DNA of 64,000 bases from Streptomyces sp. WMMC500 (GCF_027497195.1 NZ_CP114905.1:4785001-4849000), one strand, 5' to 3'. Counted from the first letter of the stretch, positions 24,356 to 34,772 are shown. Program-made: numbers and translations. The notes: generated by a model from the sequence alone, not told the origin.

Positions 24356-24580
24356 ATGGCTCACAATCCGCAAGGTCAACAGCCCGATCCCAACTACGAC
24401 CCGGCCCAGAGCACGCAGATGTTCCGCGCCTTCGTGGACGAGGGCGGCGGCCCGCAGGCGCGGGGTCCCCAGCAGCCGGCGGCCGCGGTGGCGAGTTCCG
24501 GGCCGCGGGTGGGACTGATCGTCGGGATCGTCGTCGCGGTGGCGGTGCTGGCGGGAGTGGTGTGGCTCGCCGTGGGGTGA
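24356..24580 (+). CDS. Small membrane-anchored protein, unknown function
   Basis: A 74-residue protein with a polar, Gln/Pro-rich N-terminal part (MAHNPQGQQPDPNYDPAQST, AFVDEGGG) and one C-terminal transmembrane helix (VGLIVGIVVAVAVLAGVVWLAVG). There is no signal peptide, so it is probably tail-anchored with the N terminus in the cytosol. I do not recognise a named family. The TANNNT box at leaderless spacing and the conserved start region support a real gene. Confidence 0.75.
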   Translation: MAHNPQGQQPDPNYDPAQSTQMFRAFVDEGGGPQARGPQQPAAAVASSGPRVGLIVGIVVAVAVLAGVVWLAVG

Positions 24581-24613
24581 TCCGGGGTCCGCGGGCCCGG
24601 GTGCGGCGTCCGG

Positions 24614-24690
24614 GGCGCGGAGTTCCGCCGCCGTAGCGGCGCGGAGTTCCGCCGTCGTAGCGGTGCGCGGCCCGTCGCCGTAGCGGCGCG
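24614..24690. repeat. Three imperfect 24-bp tandem repeats
   Basis: Units start GGCGCGGAGTTCCGCCG and end CGTAGC at 24614, 24638 and, degenerate, 24662. They fill most of the gap between the small membrane protein gene and the sigma factor gene. Each unit can form a small hairpin, and the array may act as the terminator region. Confidence 0.7.
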
Positions 24691-24786
24691 TGACTCCCTC
24701 GGTACGTCCCGTAGACGCGGCGTAGGGCGCCGTCTACGGCCCCCACGCGGTACGAACCGGGGCCGGCCCCGCGCCGGCCCCCGTCG

Positions 24787-25959
24787 TCAGTCCGCGATCA
24801 GCCCTGCCCGAAGCTGCGCCAGCGTGCGCGTCAGCAGCCGGGACACGTGCATCTGCGAGATGCCCACCTCGTCGCCGATCTGGGACTGCGTCATGTTCCC
24901 GAAGAACCGCAGCATGATGATCCGCCGCTCCCGCGCCGGGAGTTGAGCCAGCAGCGGCTTCAGCGACTCGCGGTACTCCACGCCCTCCAGCGCCGTGTCC
25001 TCGTACCCGAGGCGGTCCGCGAGGGAGCCCTCGCCGCCGTCCTCCTCCGGGGCGGGGGAGTCGAGGGAACTGGCCGTGTACGCGTTGCCGACGGCGAGGC
25101 CGTCGACCACGTCCTCGTCGGACACCCCCAGGTACTGGGCGAGTTCCGGCACGGTCGGGGAGCGGTCCAACTGCTGCGCGAGGTCGTCGCTCGCCTTGGT
25201 GAGCGCCAGGCGCAGCTCCTGCAGCCGGCGCGGGACGCGCACGGACCAGCTCGTGTCGCGGAAGTAGCGCTTGATCTCGCCGATGACCGTGGGCATGGCG
25301 AAGGTCGGGAACTCGGTGCCGCGCCGGCAGTCGAATCTGTCGATCGCCTTGATCAGGCCGATGGTCCCGACCTGGACGATGTCTTCCATCGGCTCGTTGC
25401 GGCTGCGGAAGCGGGCCGCGGCGTAGCGCACGAGGGGGAGGTTCAGCTCGATGAGGGTGTCGCGCACGTACGACCGCTCGGGGCTGTCTCCGGGGGGCAG
25501 CTCGGCGAGGCGGAGGAAGAGGGCGCGGGAGAGGGTGCGGGTGTCGATGCTGCCGGAGGAGACGGCGGCGTCGGGGTCCGCGGCCGCGTCGGGCTCGGGA
25601 GCGGCGTCGGGGTCCGGGACGGCGTCGTCCGTGGGGGCGGCGGGGGCAGGCACGGTGGGAGCCGCGACGGCCGGGGCCGCGACGGTGGGGGCCCCGACCG
25701 TGGGCGCTGCCGCGGTGGGGACCTGCACGGTCGGGGCGGCGGCGCCGGGCCCGCTCCGGGGCGCCGGGGCGGCGGCCCCGTGCGGTGGTGGCGGTGCCGG
25801 TGGTGCCGGGGCGTGGCCGTCCGCCGCCGGGTCGGGGTACGGGTCCGGGGTGCGGGCCGGGCCCTGGGCCGTGCCGGCCGGGGCGTCGGGGAAAGCCGCT
25901 TGGGCGCCGAGCGGCGCGATGTCGGTGAGCATCTGCGAGCTGCCCAGTTCTGCGGACAT
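24787..25959 (-). CDS. sigN: RNA polymerase sigma factor, SigB/SigF group (SigN-like)
   Basis: A 390-residue group 3 sigma factor. The first 150 residues are a low-complexity Ala/Pro/Thr region with repeats of APTV. Then follow region 2 ([39 protein letters not shown], with the -10-binding [23 protein letters not shown]), region 3 ([21 protein letters not shown]) and region 4 ([37 protein letters not shown]). This family serves stress and sporulation promoters. It lies 245 bases downstream of a paralogue and near tadA and upp, as I recall for sigN (SCO4034) in S. coelicolor. ATG 25959 follows AAGGGGG. No anti-sigma gene adjoins. Confidence 0.85.
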   Translation of the reverse strand: MSAELGSSQMLTDIAPLGAQAAFPDAPAGTAQGPARTPDPYPDPAADGHAPAPPAPPPPHGAAAPAPRSGPGAAAPTVQVPTAAAPTVGAPTVAAPAVAAPTVPAPAAPTDDAVPDPDAAPEPDAAADPDAAVSSGSIDTRTLSRALFLRLAELPPGDSPERSYVRDTLIELNLPLVRYAAARFRSRNEPMEDIVQVGTIGLIKAIDRFDCRRGTEFPTFAMPTVIGEIKRYFRDTSWSVRVPRRLQELRLALTKASDDLAQQLDRSPTVPELAQYLGVSDEDVVDGLAVGNAYTASSLDSPAPEEDGGEGSLADRLGYEDTALEGVEYRESLKPLLAQLPARERRIIMLRFFGNMTQSQIGDEVGISQMHVSRLLTRTLAQLRAGLIAD

Positions 25960-26204
25960 GCCACCCCCTTGAGGTCGCGGACGGTTCCTGACCGCCCCTC
26001 CCATTGAACCGGCCGAGACTCGACTCCCGCCGGACCGCCGAGAGAAGCAGCCTCCGACTGAGATACCGGGTGCCGGGGCATGCCAAACACCGTTCCAGCA
26101 GAATGTCACAAGTCGGCAACGCGCTGTAGCGTCAAGTCGACATATACGCGCAGATACGGAGCCTGGGTGTCACGGGTGACCTCGAAGAGTCCTACCCGAT
26201 CCGG

Positions 26205-27269
26205 TTAGGAATCGATCCGGTTTGCGGATCGCAGCCGCGCGAAGCTGCGCGACAGCAGCCGCGACACGTGCATCTGGGACAGCCCGAGCTCGGCGCTGAT
26301 CTGGGACTGGGTCATGTTGCGGTAGTAGCGCAGCATGAGGATGCGCTGTTCGCGCTCCGGCAGTTGGACGAGGAGATGGCGTACGAGGTCGCGGTGCTCG
26401 ACGCCGGCCAGCGCCGGGTCCTCGTACCCGAGCCGGTCCAGCAGCCCCGGCATGCCGTCGCCCTCCTGGGCGGCTTCGAGGGAGGTGGCGTAGTACGAGC
26501 GCCCCGCCTCGCGGCAGGCCCGTACCTCGTCCTCGCCGACCTTCAGGTGCGCGGCGATCTCGGCGGTGGTGGGCGCGCGGCCGTGCCGTACGGTCAGGTC
26601 CTCGGTGGCGCCGCTGACCTGGGCCCACAGCTCGTGCAGCCGGCGGGGGACGTGGACGGTGCGCACGTTGTCCCTGAAGTAACGTTTGATCTCGCCGACC
26701 ACGGTGGGCATGGCGAAGGTGGGGAACTGCACACCGCGGGCCGGGTCGAAGCGGTCGATGGCGTGGATGAGGCCGATGGTGCCGACCTGGAGGACGTCCT
26801 CCATGGGCTCGTTGCGGCTGCGGAAGCGGGCGGCGGCGTAGCGGACGAGGGGGAGGTTGGCCTCGATGAGCGCGGTACGGACGCGGGAGTGCTCGGGGGT
26901 GCCGGGTTCGAGGGTGGCGAGCTGGGCGAAGAGGGCGCGGGTGAGGGCGCGGGAGTCCGGTTTACGGGGCTCTTCGGGCTCGCCGGGGTCGCCGGGATCG
27001 GCGGCGTGGCTGGAGGGACCGGAGCTGCCGGTGCTGCCGGGATCGGCTGGGCCGCCGGAGTCGCCGGGGGCGGGGCCGGGCGCCGGAGCGGGCCCGGCCA
27101 CGGCCGGGCGGCCGGGGGCCGGCGACCCGGGCGCGGGGGGCGTCGCGGAAGCCGGAGCCGGCGGCTGAGCCGGAGCCTGGGCCGGAGCTGTGGCCGGGGC
27201 TGGGGCCGGGGCCGCCTTCGGGACCGGCGCGGGGGCGGGCGGGGCGGTACGCGCGGAGAACGGCTGCAC
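26205..27269 (-). CDS. sigF: RNA polymerase sigma factor, SigB/SigF group (SigF-like)
   Basis: A 354-residue paralogue of the next gene. A Pro/Ala-rich N terminus (about 105 residues) precedes region 2 ([58 protein letters not shown]), region 3 ([21 protein letters not shown]) and region 4 ([37 protein letters not shown]). Region 2 is almost identical in the two proteins, so they arose by tandem duplication and may share promoters. In S. coelicolor sigF (late sporulation) is beside sigN, which supports the name. The start is GTG 27269 after GGGGTGG. Promoter signals upstream were not recognised. Confidence 0.85.
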   Translation of the reverse strand: MQPFSARTAPPAPAPVPKAAPAPAPATAPAQAPAQPPAPASATPPAPGSPAPGRPAVAGPAPAPGPAPGDSGGPADPGSTGSSGPSSHAADPGDPGEPEEPRKPDSRALTRALFAQLATLEPGTPEHSRVRTALIEANLPLVRYAAARFRSRNEPMEDVLQVGTIGLIHAIDRFDPARGVQFPTFAMPTVVGEIKRYFRDNVRTVHVPRRLHELWAQVSGATEDLTVRHGRAPTTAEIAAHLKVGEDEVRACREAGRSYYATSLEAAQEGDGMPGLLDRLGYEDPALAGVEHRDLVRHLLVQLPEREQRILMLRYYRNMTQSQISAELGLSQMHVSRLLSRSFARLRSANRIDS

Positions 27270-27569
27270 TGCACCACCACCCCTTCGCGACCACGTGACG
27301 TACGACCGGCGCCACGGCGCGTACCGCAAGCGAAACCGGCAAATCCGGAAAAGCGGTCATAGCATCACAAGAGATGCGCACCGTGTGCAAGCACCGTAAT
27401 TTGCCGTGTTGGCGGCCAGTTGGCCGCCGCCGCGGGCCCGGGACGCGGGCCGTTCGGCCAGGCAGGAGGGCTGTGCGCGCACCCGCGTACGGGGCCGATC
27501 GCGTGGTCGGCGATCACCCTCGCGGACAGCCGCCCGGCGCCGGCCGGGCAGGGCCCGCGGGCCCCGGCG
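27270..27569. other. Upstream region of sigF, no gene
   Basis: It holds the sigF promoter region with a local AT-rich patch (27330-27410). I see no coding frame with family features. Confidence 0.4.
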
Positions 27570-27749
27570 TCACTCCGAGGAGGAGGCGTCGTCGAGCAGG
27601 TCGGACATCACGTCGCCGATGCCCTTGGCCAGCTCCGAAATCCACTCGAAGACGACCTGCACGACGTCGGCCGCCTGCGAGGGGGAGCTGATGATGGAGT
27701 AGATCGCGAAGAGTCCGAGGACCCCCAGCCCTATCTTCTTGTAGTCCAC
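27570..27749 (-). CDS. Small membrane protein, unknown function
   Basis: A 59-residue protein: VDYKKIGLGVLGLFAIYSII gives one transmembrane helix near the N terminus, followed by an amphipathic acidic region (DVVQVVFEWISELAKGIGDVM) ending in DDASSSE. I chose GTG 27749, although longer in-frame starts exist at 27779. Similar short proteins occur beside the sigF/tadA region of Streptomyces from memory. Function unknown. Confidence 0.65.
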   Translation of the reverse strand: MDYKKIGLGVLGLFAIYSIISSPSQAADVVQVVFEWISELAKGIGDVMSDLLDDASSSE

Positions 27750-28144
27750 GAGCGTCCATGCCTCCCCTGTGCGGCACACGCCCGAATCCCGCTCTCTCCC
27801 CAGGCGCAGTCTCCAGGATTCTATCCGCGCTTCGGACTTGTACCCATGCTTTATGGACTAAAGGCCCGGTCAGAGAGGGCTTTTGCAGGTCACGCCCGCG
27901 GTGGCCGGCCCTGCACCATGGACGGTGTGCCCGCCGGGCCCGGCAGGACCCCGGCGGGCTCGGGGCGGGCTCACTGCGCGTCCGCCGCGGCACCCCCCTC
28001 GCCGCAGCGCGGTCGTACGGCCCGTCCCTCGCGGGGGGAGGCGGCCGGTTCCCCCCAGAGCCGCCTCCCCCTCCGCCGCCCCGCCGCCCCGGGACCGGCC
28101 CGGGGCCCGCCCCGCGCGAACGGCGAGCGTTCGCCGGCAGCACG
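27750..28144. other. Intergenic between small protein gene and tRNA-Ser
   Basis: About 395 bases with the promoter of the small protein gene. No conserved frame or RNA is seen before the terminator at 28145. Confidence 0.4.
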
Positions 28145-28172
28145 AAGGGCGGACCCGGTCGGGTCCGCCCTT
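28145..28172 (-). terminator. Terminator hairpin of tRNA-Ser(CGA)
   Basis: A perfect 12-base stem, AAGGGCGGACCC with its complement, around GGTC, 12 bases past the tRNA 3' end. Confidence 0.85.
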
Positions 28173-28183
28173 TCGTCTCTGTG

Positions 28184-28270
28184 CGGTAGCGGTGGGATTT
28201 GAACCCACGGTGGAGTTGCCCCCACACTCGCTTTCGAGGCGAGCTCCTTCGGCCGCTCGGACACGCTACC
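28184..28270 (-). tRNA. tRNA-Ser (anticodon CGA)
   Basis: An 87-base class II tRNA: acceptor GGTAGCG/CGCTACC, anticodon arm CTCGC-CTCGAAA-GCGAG with anticodon CGA, variable arm GTGGGGGCAACTCCACC and T arm GTGGG-TTCAAAT-CCCAC. Confidence 0.95.
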
Positions 28271-28311
28271 GCCGAGCAGCTTAGCCCACGCGCCGCCGGG
28301 AGCAGAAATCG

Positions 28312-29417
<1,106 letters not shown>

Positions 29418-29608
29418 CGTGACTCTCCCACTGGTCCTAGGTGTGCCGGGCCGGGTGGTCGAGCTTGCCTGCTCTCTCCCCCCGACCTGGGGCGGGGGAC
29501 CCGCCCTCACCGGAATCGTGACAGAAACCTGCGCTGTCTGCGGGGTCTTCCGCTGTGCGTCGTGAATTGGCCCGCCGCGAGAGGCGCGTTCGGCCGTCCG
29601 CCGGCCGT

Positions 29609-29794
29609 CTACCAGCGGAACGTCCGCATGCGGTGGACGTGCCGCCGCCGCGCCGCCCGGGCGCGCCGCGGCTGCACGCGGGCCCGCAGCTCCTCGGCTT
29701 CGTGCAGGTCGCGCAGGAAGGCGGCGCGGCGGGCGCCGCGGTCGTCGGTGGTCTCGGCCAGCGGATCACCACTGCGCAGATCACGATCCGGCAT
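29609..29794 (-). CDS. Small basic conserved protein, unknown function
   Basis: A 61-residue protein: [20 protein letters not shown] then [19 protein letters not shown] and a very basic end, [15 protein letters not shown] 29794 is preceded by GGAGG at six bases. It is divergent to upp. The TFRW ending is, from memory, a feature of a small Streptomyces family. The Arg-rich tail could bind nucleic acid. Confidence 0.6.
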   Translation of the reverse strand: MPDRDLRSGDPLAETTDDRGARRAAFLRDLHEAEELRARVQPRRARAARRRHVHRMRTFRW

Positions 29795-29933
29795 CACACA
29801 CCTCCAGCTCGTCGTCGAGCCGGGCGGACATATCCACCTTGCACCCGGTTGGCGGTTGTGTACGCACCGCGGCCCGTTTCTGCTCGCCTACCCCCGGGCC
29901 CTCACCCGTATCCGTGCCCGGCCGGGACTCGGA

Positions 29934-29939
29934 TAGATT
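29934..29939 (+). promoter_or_regulatory. -10 box TAGATT, leaderless position before upp
   Basis: TAGATT ends seven bases before the upp ATG, predicting a leaderless message. Confidence 0.6.
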
Positions 29940-29946
29940 CGGGAGC

Positions 29947-30579
29947 ATGCGGATTCACGTGGTCGACCACCCCCTGGTGGCACACAAGCTCACCACGCTG
30001 CGCGACGCGCGCACGGACTCCCCCACCTTCCGGCGGCTGGCCGACGAGCTGGTCACGCTCCTCGCGTACGAGGCGACGCGCGACGTCCGCACCGAACAGG
30101 TCGACGTCCACACTCCCGTCGCCAAGACCACCGGCGTGCGCCTGGCGCGCCCCCGGCCGCTCATCGTGCCGATCCTGCGCGCCGGGCTCGGCATGCTCGA
30201 CGGCATGATGCGGGTGCTGCCGACGGCGGAGGCCGGCTTCCTCGGGCTGATACGCGACGAGGAGACCCTCCAGCCCAGCACGTACGCGAACCGGCTGCCG
30301 GAGGACCTGTCCGGGCGGCAGGTCTACGTCCTGGACCCGATGCTGGCCACCGGCGGCACGCTGGTCGCGGCGATCCGCGAGCTGATCCGGCGGGGCGCGG
30401 ACGACGTCACGGCGATCTGCCTGCTGGCGGCGCCGGAGGGCACGGAGGCCGTGGAGCACGAGCTGGCGGGCGCGCCGGTGACGGTGGTCACGGCGGCGAT
30501 GGACGAGCGGCTGAACGACGTCGGGTACATCGTGCCGGGGCTCGGCGACGCCGGGGACCGGATGTACGGGACCGCCTAG
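29947..30579 (+). CDS. upp: Uracil phosphoribosyltransferase
   Basis: A 210-residue cytosolic enzyme that makes UMP from uracil and PRPP (pyrimidine salvage). Diagnostic segments are [27 protein letters not shown], the PRPP-binding loop [18 protein letters not shown], and the C-terminal uracil site [20 protein letters not shown]. Length and ends match the family. The ATG lies at leaderless distance from TAGATT. Its stop codon lies in the first unit of a 16-bp tandem repeat array. Confidence 0.97.
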   Translation: MRIHVVDHPLVAHKLTTLRDARTDSPTFRRLADELVTLLAYEATRDVRTEQVDVHTPVAKTTGVRLARPRPLIVPILRAGLGMLDGMMRVLPTAEAGFLGLIRDEETLQPSTYANRLPEDLSGRQVYVLDPMLATGGTLVAAIRELIRRGADDVTAICLLAAPEGTEAVEHELAGAPVTVVTAAMDERLNDVGYIVPGLGDAGDRMYGTA

Positions 30580-30641
30580 CGGCGGGACCGCCTGGCGGCG
30601 GGACCGCCTGGCGGCGGGACCGCCTGGCGGCGGGACCGCTG
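30579..30641. repeat. Four tandem 16-bp repeats at the 3' end of upp
   Basis: GCGGCGGGACCGCCTG is repeated at 30579, 30595, 30611 and, partly, 30627. The last upp codons (GGGACCGCC) resemble the unit, so the array may have grown from the gene end. Each unit holds a small GGCGG/CCGCC stem. Confidence 0.85.
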
Positions 30642-30707
30642 GGGTGGGCCCACCGGGGTGGGCCCGCGGGGGCGGGCACGTGGGCCGGGCCGCCCGGCCC
30701 GCGCGTC

Positions 30708-31367
30708 TCAGTCGCACGCCTCCGGCTTCGTCACCGCAGGTGTCGCCAGCGCCTTCAGCGCCGCCTTCGCCTCCGCCGGCTCCGTCAGCCCGCGGAACTC
30801 GTCGCCGATGATCAGGTCGACCACCGCGCCCTCGCGCTCCACCGCCTTCGGCTCCGCCTGCGCCAGTTGCGTGCCCAGCACCTTCAGCTCGCCGTCCACC
30901 GTCCCCGGGGCGCCGAGCAGTATGCCGGCGCCGGTCACCCGCTTGTCGTACTCCGCGGGCGCGTTGGCCACCTTGCCGATCTTGAAGCCGCGCTTCTCCA
31001 GCTCGTCCGCGGTCTTCTGCGCGAGGCCGGATCTGGTGGTGGCGTTCAGCACGTTGACCTCGACCCGTGCGGGCGCGGGCAGCGCGGCCGGCTTCTCCTC
31101 CGGCTTCTTGCTCTCGCCGGACTTCGCGCCCGTGTCCCGCGCGCCGCAGTCCTCCGGTTGACGGGCCTGCACGGCCTTCTTCTCGTCGTCGTCGCCCTTG
31201 AAGACGTCGATGAGCTGCAGCGTGCCCCAGCCGACGACCGCGACCGCGAGCGCCGCACCGAGCAGGGCCAGCACCTTCCGGCGCCGACGGTTTCGCCGCA
31301 TACGCGGATATTTGGTGCCCTTGATGCGGTACGGCCCGCCCATCTCGGGGGGCGTCAGCATGCTCAT
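30708..31367 (-). CDS. Membrane-anchored LytR C-terminal domain protein
   Basis: A 219-residue protein: a cytosolic basic segment (RMRRNRRRRK), one transmembrane helix (VLALLGAALAVAVVGWGTLQLI), an acidic/Lys linker and an extracytoplasmic LytR_C domain (RVEVNVLNATTRSGLAQKTADELEKRGFKIGKVANAPAEY through VDLIIGDEF). LytR_C domains accompany cell-wall enzymes of the LCP family, but this protein lacks the LCP catalytic domain. ATG 31367 stands six bases after TACGCT, so it is probably leaderless. Convergent to upp. Confidence 0.85.
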   Translation of the reverse strand: MSMLTPPEMGGPYRIKGTKYPRMRRNRRRRKVLALLGAALAVAVVGWGTLQLIDVFKGDDDEKKAVQARQPEDCGARDTGAKSGESKKPEEKPAALPAPARVEVNVLNATTRSGLAQKTADELEKRGFKIGKVANAPAEYDKRVTGAGILLGAPGTVDGELKVLGTQLAQAEPKAVEREGAVVDLIIGDEFRGLTEPAEAKAALKALATPAVTKPEACD

Positions 31368-31455
31368 GGCGGCAGCGTAGTGGCCGGAAGGGCCCGTGCC
31401 TACTAGATGATCTACGGGGTGGACCGGGGTCCCCCCGAAAGAGTCAACGGACTGG

Positions 31456-31752
31456 TCAGTCCAGCTCAAGGACGCGCGCGTGCAGCACCTGGCGCTGCTG
31501 CAGCGCCGCCCGCACCGCGCGGTGCAGTCCGTCCTCCAGATAGAGGTCGCCCCGCCACTTCACGACGTGGGCGAAGAGGTCGCCGTAGAAGGTCGAGTCC
31601 TCGGCGAGCAGGGTCTCCAGATCCAGTTGCTGCTTCGTCGTCACCAACTGGTCGAGGCGTACCGGGCGTGGTGCGACGTCAGCCCACTGGCGGGTGGACT
31701 CCCGGCCGTGGTGGGGGTACGGCCTCCCGTTTCCGATGCGCTTGAAGATCAC
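31456..31752 (-). CDS. Conserved actinobacterial protein, VapB-like annotation in relatives
   Basis: A 98-residue protein beginning with GTG: MIFKRIGNGRPYP, then STRQWADVAPRPVRLDQLVT, LETLLAEDSTFYGDLFAHVV and a C-terminal AALQQRQVLHARVLELD. I recall very similar proteins throughout Streptomyces, often labelled VapB-family antitoxin, but no toxin gene adjoins and no ribbon-helix-helix is evident. The high conservation suggests a housekeeping role. It is 88 bases upstream of the LytR_C gene on the same strand and could be co-transcribed. Confidence 0.75.
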   Translation of the reverse strand: MIFKRIGNGRPYPHHGRESTRQWADVAPRPVRLDQLVTTKQQLDLETLLAEDSTFYGDLFAHVVKWRGDLYLEDGLHRAVRAALQQRQVLHARVLELD

Positions 31753-31897
31753 ACGGAAAGCCTACCGGGGATGCGCCTCCGGGCGCAGCAGTGATGCACA
31801 GGAGCGCCAAGTCAGCGGCAAGCGCGAAGCAAGGCGGAGGCAAGGCGGGACCGGCAAAAGCAAGGGAGACCGGCACAGGCACGCGGGAGACGCGAAA

Positions 31898-31927
31898 GGG
31901 GCCCGGGCCGTCGCCGGCCCGGGCCCC
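31898..31927 (-). terminator. Terminator after the aminopeptidase gene
   Basis: GGGGCCCGGGCC and its exact complement form a 12-base stem around GTCGCC, 30 bases past the stop codon. Confidence 0.85.
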
Positions 31928-31956
31928 TCCGCGTCCTTCGCTACGCCCTCAGGCGC

Positions 31957-33489
31957 TCACCGCTCCGCGTGGTCGTCGTGCGCACCGCCGCCGCTGCCCG
32001 CGTCGCCCTCGGTGGGCACGAAGGACACCGGCTCGCGCAGCGAGCTGACGTCGTGCGCGTACGCCCCGACCGCGTTGGCGATGACGTCGATGTTCGCGTC
32101 GAACGCCGGCATGCTGATGTTGTCCAGGTCGTCGCACGCCGCGTGGTAGCACGGGTCGTACGCCATGCCCGCCGTGCCGCCGAACTTCTCGGCCTGGGCC
32201 TCGGTCTTCGTCCCCTCCGCGCCCGTGAACGTGCCGCCGGACGGGATGCCGACCGCGATGAACGGGCCGTAGTCGGAGCGGCCGGTGAAGTCGGTGCCCT
32301 CGTGCGGCATGCCCCTGCGGTCCATGAAGTCGGTGATCTGCCGCTCCAACTGCGCCGAGCCCTCCGGGCCCGGGCCCTCGCCGACGCCGTCGGAGTCGTC
32401 GCCGTCGTAGACGAAGAGGCCGTAGTTCGGCGAGGCGACCATGTCGAAGTTCAGGTAGAGCTCGATGTCCCGCAACTGCCGCGGGGTCAGCCGGCTCACG
32501 TAGTCCGTGGAGCCGACGAGGCTCAGCTCCTCCGCCGACCAGAACGCGAAGCGCACCTGGTTGCGCGGCTTCTTCTCGGCCTTCGCCAGCTCCTTCGCGA
32601 CCTCCAGCAGCGCCGCCGAGCCCGAGGCGTTGTCGTTGATGCCGGGGCCCTCGGGGACCGAGTCGAGATGCGCGCCGAGCATGACGGTGCGGTCCTCGGC
32701 GCCGCGCTTCGTCTCGGCGATGACGTTCCGCGTCGTGCGCGGCTCGACGATCATCTGGATGTCGACGTGGACGGTGACCTCGCCCTGCGCCAGCAGCGCG
32801 GTCAGCGCCTCGCCCTCGGCCTTGGAGATGCCGCCGGTGGGCACCTTGACGGCCTCGGCGTCGCCGAGGGTGCCGCTCAGCGAGCCCTCGGTGTTGTTGT
32901 AGATCACGGTGGCGACGGCGCCCGCGTCCGCGGCGTTCGCCTGCTTGACGGAGAAGTTGCAGCCGCCGCGCTGCACGAGCGCGACCTTGCCGGTGTAGTC
33001 GCCGCCCGCGAAGTCGCCCGGCTCACAGCCCGAGGTGCCGTCGGCGTCGACGGGCGCGGCGGCCAGCGGCGCGTCGAGGCCGCCCTCGGGGGTCGACTTC
33101 GAGAAGGTCATCGCGTGGATCTCGACGTCCCGCGCCTCGGGCGAGACGACCGCGAACTCGTCCTTCACCGTCTCGGAGTAGGTGAAGTCGAAGTAGTCGT
33201 ACGAAACGTCGTAGCCGGCCTTCTTGAGCTGGTCGTAGACGTACGCGGCGGACGCCTCGTAGCCCGGCGAACCGGCCGCGCGGTGGCCGCCGTTGCGGTC
33301 GGCGAGCCGCTGGAACGCCTTGAGGTGCCTGTACGCGTCCGCGGCGCCGGACGTGCGCACCAGCTCCCGGGCGAGCTGCGCGCCGTCCCGCGCCGGGGAC
33401 GCGGCACCCGCGGGCGCCGAGCCGGCCAGGAGCAGGGGGACGGCGAGGGCGGCCGCGCCCAGCGCAGCCGTGAGTCTTCGAGGGAACAC
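31957..33489 (-). CDS. Secreted M28 family zinc aminopeptidase with PA domain
   Basis: A 510-residue exported enzyme. Residues 1-29 are a signal peptide (VFPRRLTAALGAAALAVPLLLAG, cut near APAGAA). A PA insert (VALVQRGGCNFSVKQANAADAGA) is followed by the M28 core with two-zinc ligands: GAHLDSVPEGPGINDNASG (His, Asp), WSAEELSLVGS (catalytic Glu), LYLNFDMVASPN (Asp) and DPCYHAACDDLDN (His). It resembles Streptomyces griseus aminopeptidase and would release N-terminal hydrophobic residues outside the cell. The tail (EGDAGSGGGAHDDHAER) is disordered. GTG 33489 has AAGGA five bases ahead. Confidence 0.92.
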   Translation of the reverse strand: MFPRRLTAALGAAALAVPLLLAGSAPAGAASPARDGAQLARELVRTSGAADAYRHLKAFQRLADRNGGHRAAGSPGYEASAAYVYDQLKKAGYDVSYDYFDFTYSETVKDEFAVVSPEARDVEIHAMTFSKSTPEGGLDAPLAAAPVDADGTSGCEPGDFAGGDYTGKVALVQRGGCNFSVKQANAADAGAVATVIYNNTEGSLSGTLGDAEAVKVPTGGISKAEGEALTALLAQGEVTVHVDIQMIVEPRTTRNVIAETKRGAEDRTVMLGAHLDSVPEGPGINDNASGSAALLEVAKELAKAEKKPRNQVRFAFWSAEELSLVGSTDYVSRLTPRQLRDIELYLNFDMVASPNYGLFVYDGDDSDGVGEGPGPEGSAQLERQITDFMDRRGMPHEGTDFTGRSDYGPFIAVGIPSGGTFTGAEGTKTEAQAEKFGGTAGMAYDPCYHAACDDLDNISMPAFDANIDVIANAVGAYAHDVSSLREPVSFVPTEGDAGSGGGAHDDHAER

Positions 33490-33624
33490 AGGAGTCCTTC
33501 CGACGTCATAGGTGGGCGAACCTGTCCGGCGTGTGGGGTCTCCTGTCCGCAAGGCGGACGGGGTGCGAGCAACCTAGCGACTCGAACGGCGTTGCGGAAT
33601 GGGCCGGTGGCCGACCCGTCCGGT

Positions 33625-34222
33625 TCAGGGCGTCTTCCTCTTCGGCGCGGCCTTCGCCGCCGCCTTCGCCTCCTGCTTGAACGCCCGTACCTCGGACAGC
33701 GTGCCGGGTCCCGTGATGTCCGCGACCGACCGCCGGCTGCCGTCCTCGCCGTACGCGCCCGCCGCCTCGCGCCAGCCCGCGGGCGTGACGCCGTACTGCT
33801 TGCCCAGCAGCGCGACGAGGATCTGCGCCTTCTGCTTCCCGTACCCGGGCAGCGCCTGGACCCGCCGCAGCAGCTCCCTGCCGCTGTCCACGCCGCGCCA
33901 CAGGGCCTCGGCGTCGCCGTCGTGCTCCTGCACGAGGTACGCGCAGAGCTGCTGGATGCGCTTGGCCATGGAGCCGGGGTAGCGGTGCACGGCCGGCTTC
34001 TCGGAGAGCAGCGCGGCGAACGCCTCGGGGTCCTGCGCGGCGATGGCGTGGGGCGTCGAGGTCGTCGCCGCCCATGCGGTGGGCGATCGTGTACGGGCCG
34101 GAGAACGCCCACTCCATGGGCACCTGCTGGTCGAGGAGCATGCCGACCAGGACGGCCAGCGGGCTGCGGCCGAGCAGCGCGTCGGCCTCCGGCTGCTGCG
34201 CGAGACGCACGGTGACGTTCAT
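33625..34222 (-). pseudogene. HhH-GPD family DNA glycosylase, broken by a one-base frameshift
   Basis: The N-terminal part (MNVTVRLAQQPEADALLGRS, VGMLLDQQVPMEWAFSGPYTIAHRMGGDDLDA) and the C-terminal part (YPGSMAKRIQQLCAYLVQEH, LLRRVQALPGYGKQKAQILVALLGK) lie in different frames. The second holds the helix-hairpin-helix motif ALPGYGKQKA. The frames would join if the GGGG run at 34050-34053 had three G. The repaired protein of about 199 residues has the normal length of the actinobacterial HhH-GPD base-excision family. A homopolymer slip, either a real mutation or a sequence error, explains it. Confidence 0.85.
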
Positions 34223-34403
34223 ACGAGCATCATGGCGCAGCGGGTCGCGGCCCCGCGGGGCAACACGCGGACCCCCGGCGCGCGCCCTTGCGCGCCGGGG
34301 GCGTACGGGGCGTCCGGCTCGGGCGCCGGCCACGCGGCGGGTACGGCCGCCGGCCGGGCCGGCACCGGCGTGGGGCCGGACGGGTGACCTGTACGCCCGC
34401 TCC

Positions 34404-34772
34404 TCAGCCCCGCTCCAGCTCCTCCGCGAGCACCGGCACGTGGCTGCGGTCGACTTCCTTCGTGCTGGTCACCAGCGTCAGCGGGCCCTGCTCGTACAGC
34501 TCGCGCAGATGCGCGAGCGCCGCCGCGCGCTCGCCGTCGGACAGCTCCGCGCGGTAGCGCTCGGCGAAGTCGGGGAAGCGGTCGAGGTCCGCGTGCAGCC
34601 AGTGGCGCAGCTCGTCCGAGGGCGCGACGGCCTTCAGCCACTCGTCGACGCGGGCCTTCTCCTTGGCGATGCCCCGCGGCCAGAGGCGGTCGACGAGGAC
34701 GCGCGTGCCGTCGTCGGGATCGGGGGCGTCGTAGACGCGCCGTATCCGTGGGGGTGCGTGCTTTGTAGCCAT
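34404..34772 (-). CDS. DUF488 family protein
   Basis: A 122-residue cytosolic protein with the DUF488 layout: RVYDAPDPDDGTRVLVDRLWPRGIAKEKARVDEWLKAVAPSDELRHWL, FAERYRAEL and PLTLVTSTKEVDRSHVPVLAEELE. The family is widespread and lacks a firm function. Length is typical. It precedes the glycosylase gene on the same strand with a gap of 180 bases. Confidence 0.9.
   Translation of the reverse strand: MATKHAPPRIRRVYDAPDPDDGTRVLVDRLWPRGIAKEKARVDEWLKAVAPSDELRHWLHADLDRFPDFAERYRAELSDGERAAALAHLRELYEQGPLTLVTSTKEVDRSHVPVLAEELERG

Noticed and set aside
31456..31752. Toxin-antitoxin locus
   Set aside because: Homologues are often labelled VapB, but no toxin gene adjoins and no antitoxin fold is visible.
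31969..34215. Plus-strand frame of 748 codons
   Set aside because: It is the mirror of the M28 aminopeptidase and glycosylase genes, with Arg/Asp/Val-rich low-complexity composition and no domain.
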